Of a stretch of DNA of 5,362 nt, positions 1 through 4,752 are shown piece after piece. The stretch is from contig CAKZQX010000462.1 in NCBI GenBank assembly GCA_937141995.1, positions 1-5,362 of the forward strand, in the 5' to 3' direction. Origin of the DNA: an uncultured Chloroflexaceae bacterium. Its GTDB lineage: Bacteria > Chloroflexota > Chloroflexia > Chloroflexales > Chloroflexaceae. The stretch's first letter is position 1. Each line of letters opens with the position of its first letter. Made by a program: the position numbers and the translations under genes. The notes beneath the pieces are model-generated. The model ran no database searches and was not told the origin of the DNA. It was given only the letters and a program-made list of their open reading frames with translations.

Positions 1-27
1 ATGAGTTGGAAGAGGCACATACGATGA
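1..27 (+). CDS. 3' end of an upstream reading frame (partial)
   Basis: The reading frame open from the first base ends at TGA 25-27, and the next gene starts at ATG 24-26, giving the four-base ATGA overlap typical of translationally coupled genes. Only eight codons are visible (the last residues would read KRHIR), so no product can be named. The ATG at 1-3 is probably internal to a longer gene that begins left of the window. The overlap is the only support; the frame could equally be meaningless. Confidence 0.35.
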   Translation: MSWKRHIR

Positions 28-368
28 ATCGCGGGCTATTGCGCCAACTGAAGAAGGCTCAGATTGCCGCCGAAGAAGCGGCGCGTGCCCATGCCAAGAT
101 GGTCGTCACGCTGACCGAAACCATGCGCGAAAATACGGCATTGACCATTGAGCGGGATATGTGGCGCGACCGGGCATTGAAAGCCGGAGTCGAAATGGAT
201 GCGCCCTCTCCGATTGATCTGGGGGCGCTGGTGGGGGCCATTACCGAGGACGAGGCGAATATTATTCGGAAGGCAATGGCACGATTGCATCACCCGGATG
301 CGGGCGGCGATATGGAGCGGATGAAAGCCTGGAATGCCGCGCTTGATCGGATTGAGCGCCGCCGGTAG
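24..368 (+). CDS. Small coiled-coil protein with a J-domain-like HPD motif
   Basis: A 114-residue protein of unknown role. The start at ATG 24 is preferred over the TTG at 6 because GAGG at 12-15 lies eight bases ahead and the start overlaps the previous stop. Residues about 5-50 are rich in Ala, Glu, Lys and Arg and should form a helix or coiled coil. A loop with Pro61 and Pro63 follows. Residues about 73-112 look like the core of a DnaJ J domain: a basic helix (IIRKAMARLH), the HPD triad at His90-Pro91-Asp92, then AGGD and a second helix with the W-N-A-A-L pattern. In DnaJ proteins HPD stimulates the ATPase of Hsp70. Only helices II and III are recognisable; the Gly/Phe and zinc-finger parts are absent. 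Short HPDAGGD proteins are often found in phage-like or accessory gene strings, which fits the coupling to an upstream frame. It may recruit DnaK to a partner; that is inference. Confidence 0.72.
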   Translation: MNRGLLRQLKKAQIAAEEAARAHAKMVVTLTETMRENTALTIERDMWRDRALKAGVEMDAPSPIDLGALVGAITEDEANIIRKAMARLHHPDAGGDMERMKAWNAALDRIERRR

Positions 369-397
369 CATCCGGGAATTACCCTATGCTGTATAGA

Positions 398-413
398 CGG
401 CAGAACCCTGCCG
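398..413 (+). terminator. Hairpin after the HPD-motif gene, possible terminator
   Basis: CGGCAG and CTGCCG form a perfect 6-bp stem with the four-base loop AACC, 30 bases after the stop codon at 368. The bases that follow (GGTGATAATG) have no T run, so it is not a classical intrinsic terminator. It could mark a factor-dependent 3' end or stabilise the transcript. Confidence 0.3.
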
Positions 414-504
414 GGTGATAATGTCAGTCTATTTGCATGAACGTATGTCCATGGCCTGAAATAAAGAACGCTGCCGCTATGCTGGTACTTTGCCACGATT
501 TTCC

Positions 505-537
505 TTCGCAAATATGCTGTAGTGTAGTAAAATTACT
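505..537 (+). promoter_or_regulatory. Weak promoter candidate with dyad over the -10 box
   Basis: TTCGCA (505-510) and TAAAAT (528-533) are spaced by 17 bases and match the sigma-70 consensus at four and five of six positions. The inverted repeat AGTAA-aa-TTACT (526-537) covers the -10 box, as an operator would. No gene begins within 300 bases downstream. The site could drive a long leader of the gene at 852 or a small RNA, or it may be a chance match. Confidence 0.3.
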
Positions 538-700
538 CCATACAGGTTGATAGGAGTCAGACGCCTATCTTCAAACCGAACACATTTGTCCAGACATTGG
601 TTTAACAAAGTGCAGACTGGTTTCTACAGGTCTACCGTGTGCAATGACCGGACAGCGCCATTGCCCCGGGTGCCGAATAGCCGTAAGACTGTGCAAAGTG

Positions 701-729
701 TTGACAAATACTGTGCATTGTGGTACATT
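701..729 (+). promoter_or_regulatory. Sigma-70-type promoter for the MshEN protein
   Basis: A perfect TTGACA (701-706) is followed after 17 bases by TACATT (724-729). TGG directly before it (721-723) gives an extended -10 (TGn) element. Transcription would start near 736, leaving an untranslated leader of roughly 115 bases before the ATG at 852. It is one of the two best promoter matches in the window. Confidence 0.65.
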
Positions 730-790
730 ATTTTACGAAGTTTTAAGATATTTGGAGCTTTCGCGCAATCACGCTTGCTCTTTCACGCCC

Positions 791-806
791 GATGATCGCG
801 ATCATC
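791..806. promoter_or_regulatory. Perfect 16-bp palindrome in the leader of the MshEN gene
   Basis: GATGATCGCGATCATC reads the same on both strands. It lies about 55 bases after the predicted transcription start and 45 bases before the start codon. As DNA it could be the operator of a dimeric repressor; as RNA it could fold into a 6-bp stem with a CGCG loop upstream of the ribosome binding site. Nothing in the window identifies a cognate regulator. Confidence 0.4.
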
Positions 807-851
807 TGACATACATACATTGCATAGCTGGATAAGTAGGAAGGAATCTTC

Positions 852-1397
852 ATGACGCGCCTGTACGTGCCTGCCACAGTCGGGGCGGAAGTTGCGCACC
901 TGTTGAACAAAGCGTTGCGCGATAATCCTCCCCCTGTCGCTAAAAGTCTAATATTGACGCCTAATGGAAAAACATCGCGGCGAATTGGCTCGTATCTGCT
1001 CGATCTGGGGTATGTTACTCCCTGGCAACTGGTGTTAGCCCTGGCGGAACAACGTCAGGCAGCCAGCGAAAATAGAAGATGCAAACTTGGTGATATTCTG
1101 GTGCGCCAGGGGTTTGTAAATACACAGGTGTTGGTGGCGGCGTTGTTGGTCCAGATGATTGATCGTCTGTTTGACCAGGCATATGCATCACACCGCTTTC
1201 TGGGAGAAGATCTGATCGCGCGTGGTGTGCTCTCGCCGGCCCAGCTCGCGCCGGCCCTGGAGTTGCAAATCTGGCTGCGCCAGCGGAATATGCAGGTTCG
1301 CCTGGGTGATCTCCTGGTCCGGCAAGGAGTGGTGGATCAGCAGATGCTCGGCATTGTACTCCAGACCAGCATGGCATCTGAGGTTGCGTTTGTGTAA
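852..1397 (+). CDS. Stand-alone tandem MshEN (GspE N-terminal-like) protein, putative c-di-GMP receptor
   Basis: A 181-residue protein starting at ATG 852 behind a strong ribosome binding site (AGGAAGGA, 838-845). After about 40 residues the chain consists of four copies of the 24-residue MshEN motif: [R/K]-[L/I]-G, two hydrophobics, Gly at position 10, Leu at 17 and Gln at 24. They cover residues 44-67, 78-101, 116-139 and 150-173, in two pairs whose members are each separated by 10 residues. In MshE-type ATPases a pair of such motifs binds cyclic di-GMP. Motif 1 keeps both Arg44 and Gln67. Motif 2 has Lys78 for Arg, motif 3 has Phe116, and motif 4 keeps Arg150 but has Ser173 in place of Gln, so the first pair is the better candidate for binding. 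There is no Walker motif, signal peptide or membrane segment, and the length matches two domains only. It probably acts in the cytoplasm as a c-di-GMP-responsive adaptor, perhaps for pili or gliding. The fold is well supported; ligand and partner are inferred. Confidence 0.82.
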   Translation: MTRLYVPATVGAEVAHLLNKALRDNPPPVAKSLILTPNGKTSRRIGSYLLDLGYVTPWQLVLALAEQRQAASENRRCKLGDILVRQGFVNTQVLVAALLVQMIDRLFDQAYASHRFLGEDLIARGVLSPAQLAPALELQIWLRQRNMQVRLGDLLVRQGVVDQQMLGIVLQTSMASEVAFV

Positions 1398-1399
1398 CC

Positions 1400-1411
1400 G
1401 GCAATATTGCC
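1400..1411. terminator. 12-bp palindrome between convergent genes
   Basis: GGCAATATTGCC is a perfect palindrome beginning three bases after the stop codon at 1397, in the 73-base gap between two convergent genes. As RNA it gives only a short stem, and no T run follows on either strand. A weak bidirectional 3'-end signal is the simplest reading; no stronger terminator is visible in this gap. Confidence 0.25.
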
Positions 1412-1470
1412 ATGGTTTGTTACGAGAAGTGGTTGTAAGCTGGGGGATTGCGTGTTCACGCCGCTGTGCT

Positions 1471-1923
1471 TCACGCCTCCCGTACTGTCTCATCCTCTAT
1501 GTCGGCAAAACGTCGTCTAAAGCCCTCTGGAACCCGCGTCGGGCAGCGTGCCTGGTAGTTGAAAAAGACGATACCGGTTTTGGCGCGGACGACCTCTTTG
1601 CCTGTGGCTTTGTTCGTCACTTGGTAACAGATATCGCACCCATAGGAAACAAAGTCAGTCAGGGCAATCTTTACGATCAGCGTATCACCGGGGAACCCCT
1701 CCGATTTATAAACAATGACTGCATCAGATAAGACAATGCCGCGCCCCTCGATATCGAGTTCGGTGTAACCGTACGCGCGTAGAAAACGTACCCGGGCCTC
1801 GTGGATGAGCGTGAGCACGGCATCGTTTCCCATATGCCCACCATAGTTGATAAAGTTGATATAGACTGGAAGCTCTGTCGTAAAGATGAAGTGCTCCGGC
1901 AGTTCCAGTGTCACCCGCGCCAT
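1471..1923 (-). CDS. Hotdog-fold thioesterase-like protein (4HBT family)
   Basis: A 150-residue protein. The start at ATG 1923 is chosen over an upstream TTG (1989) and ATG (1938) because GAGGGAG lies six bases ahead of it. Residues about 10-125 follow the 4-hydroxybenzoyl-CoA thioesterase pattern: a first strand, the loop NYGGHMGND (26-34), the long central helix with HEARVRFLRAYG (41-52), then strands ending in VVRAKTGIVFFN (111-122). Such proteins hydrolyse acyl-CoA or acyl-carrier-protein thioesters in the cytoplasm, usually as dimers or tetramers. Where YbgC-like enzymes carry their catalytic Asp, this protein has Asn26, with His30 and Asn33 in the same loop, so it belongs to a variant subgroup whose chemistry cannot be read from sequence. 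The last 25 residues are charged and probably outside the fold. The substrate is unknown, and it shows no tight linkage to its neighbours. Confidence 0.82.
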   Translation of the reverse strand: MARVTLELPEHFIFTTELPVYINFINYGGHMGNDAVLTLIHEARVRFLRAYGYTELDIEGRGIVLSDAVIVYKSEGFPGDTLIVKIALTDFVSYGCDICYQVTNKATGKEVVRAKTGIVFFNYQARCPTRVPEGFRRRFADIEDETVREA

Positions 1924-1960
1924 AACTGTCTCCCTCATACGTCTGTAGTTTGACGCGCCA

Positions 1961-1989
1961 AGTGTAGCCGGAGGTGCCGAATTTTGCAA
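1961..1989 (-). promoter_or_regulatory. Promoter candidate for the thioesterase-like gene
   Basis: Read on the minus strand, TTGCAA (1989-1984) and TACACT (1966-1961) are separated by 17 bases, each matching the sigma-70 consensus at four of six positions. Transcription would begin near 1954, about 30 bases before the start codon at 1923. Its place just beyond the strong hairpin at 2003-2036 supports independent transcription of this gene. Confidence 0.5.
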
Positions 1990-2002
1990 CTACCGACGGC
2001 AT

Positions 2003-2036
2003 GCGAAGATCCCAGGTCTGCACCTGGGATCTTCGC
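2003..2036 (-). terminator. Perfect 15-bp hairpin between two minus-strand genes
   Basis: GCGAAGATCCCAGGT (2003-2017) and its exact complement (2022-2036) enclose a four-base loop. CTACC (1990-1994) and GGTAG (2037-2041) can extend the stem after an eight-base bulge. It lies 32 bases past the stop of the membrane protein gene and upstream of the thioesterase promoter, the right place for a terminator. No T run follows on the minus strand, so factor-dependent termination, 3' protection or a mobile palindromic repeat are alternatives. The hairpin itself is certain. Confidence 0.55.
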
Positions 2037-2068
2037 GGTAGCATCGTGAGCGCTTCAGCCTGCCGCTG

Positions 2069-2335
2069 CTAGCCGCCCTTCCCGTAGTCGGCTTCGAGTT
2101 CGCGCAACTTCTCGGCATACTCGCGGCGCTTCAGGATGCGGAAGATGTAGAAGGCCGCTGCGATTGGCAGTAGCGAGCCCGGCCAGATCCAGACTTCAGC
2201 ATGGGCCATAACACTCAGCATAAAGACAAGTGTAAATCCGATGACAAACACCAGTCCTGCCGCAATATAGACCTCGAAGCGCGTAGCGTTGAGATAGCAC
2301 TCATCGCGGGGACTGAAGCGCGTAGGGTGAACCAT
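2069..2335 (-). CDS. Small two-helix membrane protein of unknown function
   Basis: An 88-residue protein starting at ATG 2335 with a strong ribosome binding site (AAGGAGAT, about five bases ahead). A hydrophilic N-terminus of about 20 residues is followed by a first membrane segment (about 22-43), a short turn with HAE and WIWPG, and a second segment (about 49-66). A highly charged C-terminal helix follows (FRILKRREYAEKLRELEADY, 65-84). The Arg- and Lys-rich stretch after the second helix predicts that both ends face the cytoplasm by the positive-inside rule. No family motif is recognised. The gap of 144 bases to the glycosyltransferase upstream argues against strict coupling. Confidence 0.8.
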   Translation of the reverse strand: MVHPTRFSPRDECYLNATRFEVYIAAGLVFVIGFTLVFMLSVMAHAEVWIWPGSLLPIAAAFYIFRILKRREYAEKLRELEADYGKGG

Positions 2336-2381
2336 AGCTGATCTCCTTGCAGGTTGTAGAAACTCCGCTGTGTTTGTATCT

Positions 2382-2390
2382 ATGGTAACA
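2382..2390 (-). promoter_or_regulatory. Possible extended -10 element before the membrane protein gene
   Basis: On the minus strand TGT followed by TACCAT (2390-2382) resembles an extended -10 box, about 47 bases ahead of the start at 2335. No good -35 box lies at 16-18 bases, so the call is weak. Confidence 0.25.
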
Positions 2391-2400
2391 TGCCCGGCGC

Positions 2401-2439
2401 TTTGACGCTAGAGGCAAAATCTTTGCATTGCCTGTCAAA
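2401..2439. promoter_or_regulatory. Nested dyad between glycosyltransferase and membrane protein genes
   Basis: TTTGAC (2401-2406) and GTCAAA (2434-2439) form outer arms. Inside them GCAAA (2414-2418) and TTTGC (2422-2426) share the same centre at 2420. Alternatively AGGCAA (2412-2417) pairs with TTGCCT (2428-2433) and stacks directly on the outer arm, leaving a five-base bulge. The two inner pairings exclude each other. It may end the glycosyltransferase transcript or act as an operator for the gene at 2335; no T run follows on the minus strand. Confidence 0.4.
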
Positions 2440-2479
2440 AGGGCGTGCTTTTTGCACAACACTGCTGCACACCCCCGGC

Positions 2480-3733
2480 TCACCCGGTCACCGTATCACT
2501 GCGGCGGGTTCGGGCACCACCATGCTGCCGCAACTGCGTATCCGCCAGCACCTGAGCGTAAATCGTCTCAATCTGGTGGGCGGCGCGCTCCCAGGAGAAC
2601 TCGGTGACAGCGCGGGTGCGACCGGCGCTACGCAACCGGGAAGCCAGTGCGGGATCTTGCAGTACCAGCGCCAGCTTATCGGCCAGATCGTCCGCGCTGC
2701 CCAGGTGGGCATACATACCCGCGTCGGCCAGGATCTCGCGGCTCACGGGCGTGTCAAACGTCACCACCGGCAGCCCCATTGCCATATAGTTACTAATTTT
2801 CCCGCTGCCCTCTGTCAGGCTCATCTTGGGGGCTACGGCTACATCACCCAGCGCCAGGTAGGAGTGTGCATCTTTGTAGAAGATCCGCCCCGGTAGCGTC
2901 ACCCGGTCGCCAATGCCCAGCGACGCGGCGTAGGCGCGGTAGCCGGCCGGGTCGGGGTAGCCCATCACCAGGAAATGCAGGTCAGGGAGGCGGGGAAGCA
3001 GCCGTTGGGCCGCCTCCAGCAGCAGATTGGTGCCCTGGTAGGGCGCAAGCAGCCCCAGGTAAACAACAATCCGCCGGTTCTCGGGAATGCCCAGTTGGGC
3101 CAGGAGTTGCCGGCGCTGCGCGGCCCAGGCTGTCGGGTTATCCGGCGGACGGAAGCGCGCGGTGTTGACGCTGTCGATCACGGTATGCAACCGCTGGTCG
3201 GCAACTGCCTGCTGCCGGCGGAGCAGGGCAGCGGCATTATGCGTCGAGGTCATCACCGCGTCGGCGTGCCGGTTGATCTGCCGCTCCAGGGCGGCGATGG
3301 GACGGTAGAGTGGGCTGGTTGGCGTTAAAAAGCCATGATCGATCATCTCGCTCGTCAGGCTGCCCTGGTAGTCGAACACCAGCGGCACGCGCAGCATTCG
3401 CTTGAGAACCGCACCAATCAACGCACCCTCGTGTAGATGTGCGTGGATCAGATCGGGGCGCAACGCCAGCGCTACCCGCAGGCTGCGCCACGAGAGCGCA
3501 CCGTCGAGGTAGAGCTTGTGGCGGGACGAGCCAACCATCGCACGTTTTACCCAGGGCACATCCCAGGAGCGGCGAATGTCCATCCCCGGCATATCATCGC
3601 CGTTGTGGTAGGTCGTAAGCACCAGGCGATGTCCCAGGCTTTGCAGCGCCTTCAACTCTTCCCAGATCCGCACATGGCAGCCATAGTCAGCAAAGAAACT
3701 GGTTGGCGCAATCATCAAAATAGTGTAAGGCAT
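2480..3733 (-). CDS. GT-B glycosyltransferase (GT4-like, group 1)
   Basis: A 417-residue protein, the usual length for retaining GT4 enzymes, which move a sugar from a nucleotide-sugar donor to a lipid, polysaccharide or small acceptor at the cytoplasmic membrane face. The start ATG 3733 has GAGG six bases ahead. The N-terminal acceptor half (about 1-200) begins with ILMIAP and a loop with ADYGCHVRIWEE, and contains DLIHAHLH (94-101). The donor-binding half starts with RIVVYLGLLAPYQG (221-234), then LPGRIFY (280-286) and TEGSGKISNYMAMGLPVV (307-324). In the E-x7-E region Glu308 is present, but the second acidic position is Asn315, with spacing one residue shorter than the classical form; this resembles the EGNGK-x-x-x-YMA subgroup. 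The C-terminal helix EFSWERAAHQIETIY (378-392) crosses back as is typical. There is no membrane segment. The sugar and acceptor are unknown, and no polysaccharide genes flank it. Confidence 0.92.
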   Translation of the reverse strand: MPYTILMIAPTSFFADYGCHVRIWEELKALQSLGHRLVLTTYHNGDDMPGMDIRRSWDVPWVKRAMVGSSRHKLYLDGALSWRSLRVALALRPDLIHAHLHEGALIGAVLKRMLRVPLVFDYQGSLTSEMIDHGFLTPTSPLYRPIAALERQINRHADAVMTSTHNAAALLRRQQAVADQRLHTVIDSVNTARFRPPDNPTAWAAQRRQLLAQLGIPENRRIVVYLGLLAPYQGTNLLLEAAQRLLPRLPDLHFLVMGYPDPAGYRAYAASLGIGDRVTLPGRIFYKDAHSYLALGDVAVAPKMSLTEGSGKISNYMAMGLPVVTFDTPVSREILADAGMYAHLGSADDLADKLALVLQDPALASRLRSAGRTRAVTEFSWERAAHQIETIYAQVLADTQLRQHGGARTRRSDTVTG

Positions 3734-3847
3734 ACGGGGCCTCGTCTACGTAGTTTGATCGTCCGTCGGTGGGCGTATACTTGTAGCAGGGGGAACAACA
3801 TACCGACCCTGGCTTTCTATCGTTGATCGTTATCCTCAACCGGGTGC

Positions 3848-3876
3848 ATTGTACTCCAGGCCCGGTGACGATGCAA
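3848..3876 (-). promoter_or_regulatory. Promoter candidate for the glycosyltransferase
   Basis: On the minus strand TTGCAT (3876-3871) and TACAAT (3853-3848) are 17 bases apart. The -10 matches the sigma-70 consensus at five of six positions, and the -35 keeps the important TTG. Transcription would start near 3841, giving a leader of about 107 bases to the ATG at 3733. Confidence 0.5.
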
Positions 3877-4011
3877 TTCAACCTGCCTGATAGCCGGCTT
3901 AGACGGCATGCGGCGCGTTTTCAGGAAGATCCGCCGACGAACCGGTACGGCAGCGCAGGCGGCCGTGCGCTGTTCCGCCAGAGCCGATCTGTCAAACATC
4001 ATTCACCGTGA

Positions 4012-4034
4012 AACTATATGAAAGAGATATAGTT
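4012..4034. promoter_or_regulatory. Upstream operator-like inverted repeat
   Basis: AACTATAT (4012-4019) and ATATAGTT (4027-4034) form a perfect 8-bp inverted repeat with a seven-base spacer. Its centre (4023) lies about 53 bases before the predicted start of the promoter at 4064-4069. The half-site spacing and position suit a dimeric transcription factor, either activator or repressor. Confidence 0.5.
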
Positions 4035-4060
4035 GCGCTGTGTACTTTTTGCGTAAAAAC

Positions 4061-4069
4061 TGTTATAAT
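4061..4069 (+). promoter_or_regulatory. Consensus extended -10 promoter for the 59-residue membrane gene
   Basis: TGT followed by TATAAT is a perfect extended -10 element. The -35 region (TGTACT at 4041-4046, spacer 17) is poor, which is normal for extended -10 promoters and would make it dependent on an activator. Transcription should start near 4076, leaving about 245 bases of leader before the gene at 4321. No other start signal is visible on this strand nearby. Confidence 0.65.
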
Positions 4070-4076
4070 GAGTAAA

Positions 4077-4101
4077 CTTGAGATATAAAATTTATATCAA
4101 G
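4077..4101. promoter_or_regulatory. Operator-like dyad at the transcription start
   Basis: CTTG (4077-4080), ATATAAA (4083-4089), TTTATAT (4091-4097) and CAAG (4098-4101) form an AT-rich dyad centred on 4090, with two extra bases on the left arm. It begins at the predicted transcription start, where a bound protein would block RNA polymerase. With the upstream repeat centred on 4023 it brackets the promoter. Confidence 0.45.
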
Positions 4102-4320
4102 ATGCGATGTTGCGTCAGGTTCGGGCCTGTTGTCTTTTACTCTCCTCTGCTATCCTCATATGTTCTGAAGTGTGTATCCGACAGCGCGCCGGCCCGGTAT
4201 AACCCGACCGGCATCCTGGTGTTCGAAGCGGTATCATCCTTTCCCTGATGAATAAAAGCGTCTGCTGACCAGATGACCATCGGTGCAGTAGCAGTCTGCT
4301 GTATGAACAAGAGGTGTGCA

Positions 4321-4500
4321 ATGCAAAATTATGACCAGGTATTGAGGACGCTCGGGTTTGGCATTGGGGTTATGCTGGCCGTGAGCCTGGTTTCTACTGG
4401 GATTTTCAAGCTCGGGTCGCCGGTAATATTTGGCATTGGTGCGCTGATCCTGCTCTGCGGTGGCCTCCTGATGATGATTGCCCTGGAACAGGGGCAGTAA
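4321..4500 (+). CDS. 59-residue two-helix membrane protein
   Basis: The start ATG 4321 follows GAGGTG (4311-4316) at four bases. Starts at 4273 and 4303 in the same frame lack a ribosome binding site and would add Cys-rich residues that look unlike a membrane protein N-terminus. A short polar start (MQNYDQVLRT) is followed by a hydrophobic segment at about 11-28 (GFGIGVMLAVSLVSTG), a turn FKLGSP (29-34) and a second segment at about 35-54 (VIFGIGALILLCGGLL), then EQGQ. Both segments are glycine-rich, which suits tight helix packing. No family is recognised. It lies alone behind a long leader and a well-marked promoter, so its expression is probably controlled. Function unknown. Confidence 0.72.
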   Translation: MQNYDQVLRTLGFGIGVMLAVSLVSTGIFKLGSPVIFGIGALILLCGGLLMMIALEQGQ

Positions 4501-4566
4501 GCGTTCCCAAATGAGCTTCCTGTCATCTTCCGGATAGTTGGCCGCATACTTATCGTCATTCAGTCG

Positions 4567-4575
4567 TGGTATACT
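4567..4575 (+). promoter_or_regulatory. Extended -10 promoter candidate for the acidic tail-anchored gene
   Basis: TGG followed by TATACT (five of six to consensus) forms an extended -10 box within the 252-base gap after the gene ending at 4500. A -35 match is poor. The start would be near 4582, giving a leader of about 170 bases before the ATG at 4753. Confidence 0.45.
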
Positions 4576-4752
4576 TCCTGATAATACGGCAATGTTTCCC
4601 GTGTTGTGCAAACGATAAACTATGGCACAGCTCTTGCGACCACGGGTGTGCCGGGCATGCCTGAAACGCAGCCCTTTTGCTGAGGAGCTACCGGGCGTAG
4701 ATAAGCGCGCTCTTCAGTTCAAGATGCAACGCGGTGATCAAGGAGTGCTGGT

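Larger units (their letters stand above)
369..851. other. Gene-poor intergenic stretch with hairpins and promoter-like elements
   Basis: No convincing gene lies here. The sequence is AT-richer than its surroundings and uses codons unlike the neighbouring genes in every frame. It contains a GC hairpin (398-413), a promoter candidate with a dyad over its -10 box (505-537), an inverted repeat GATAGG/CCTATC with a 9-base spacer (549-569), a better promoter (701-729) and a 16-bp palindrome (791-806). A 63-codon frame at 644-835 contains several cysteines but lacks a ribosome binding site and spans the better promoter, so it is not called. A small RNA between 535 and 700 cannot be excluded. Confidence 0.6.
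3734..4320. other. Long divergent intergenic region, no gene recognised
   Basis: This stretch separates the minus-strand glycosyltransferase from the plus-strand small membrane gene. It holds promoters for both directions (3848-3876 minus, 4064-4069 plus), two AT-rich dyads (4012-4034 and 4077-4101), a leader of about 245 bases and a GC-rich imperfect hairpin (4188-4212). Reading frames at 3823-4011 (+), 3817-4002 (-) and 4102-4248 (+) are present, but none has a good ribosome binding site plus recognisable protein features. The base composition changes sharply from GC-rich (3880-3990) to AT-rich (4010-4105). Confidence 0.6.

Noticed and set aside
644..835. 63-codon frame rich in Cys (HCPGCR near the start) ending 16 bases before the MshEN gene
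   Set aside because: No ribosome binding site, unusual AT-rich codons, and it spans the TTGACA/extended -10 promoter and the 16-bp palindrome, so it is more likely leader DNA.
2866..3328. Long plus-strand frames opposite the glycosyltransferase gene
   Set aside because: Arg/Pro/Gly-rich antisense frames typical of a GC-rich gene on the other strand; the minus-strand protein has clear GT-B motifs.
1351..3859. 14-mer GCATTGTACTCCAG shared by the MshEN gene (1351-1364) and the glycosyltransferase leader (3846-3859)
   Set aside because: One copy is inside a well-defined coding region, and a single shared 14-mer is only mildly unlikely in a window this size.
3817..4011. Opposed frames in the GC-rich part of the divergent region (62 codons + and 61 codons -)
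   Set aside because: Arg/His/Pro-rich shadow-like products with no motif; both overlap the glycosyltransferase promoter. The minus frame has only a poorly placed GGTGA directly next to its ATG.
4188..4212. GCCGG/CCGGC pairing in the leader as a possible terminator or riboswitch
   Set aside because: Only five uninterrupted pairs with a weak interior and no T run; no known riboswitch core is recognisable.
4102..4248. 48-codon frame, and an overlapping 31-codon frame at 4107-4202 with a hydrophobic start, in the leader of the 59-residue membrane gene
   Set aside because: Neither ATG has a ribosome binding site and the first overlaps the dyad at the transcription start. A leader peptide is possible but unsupported.
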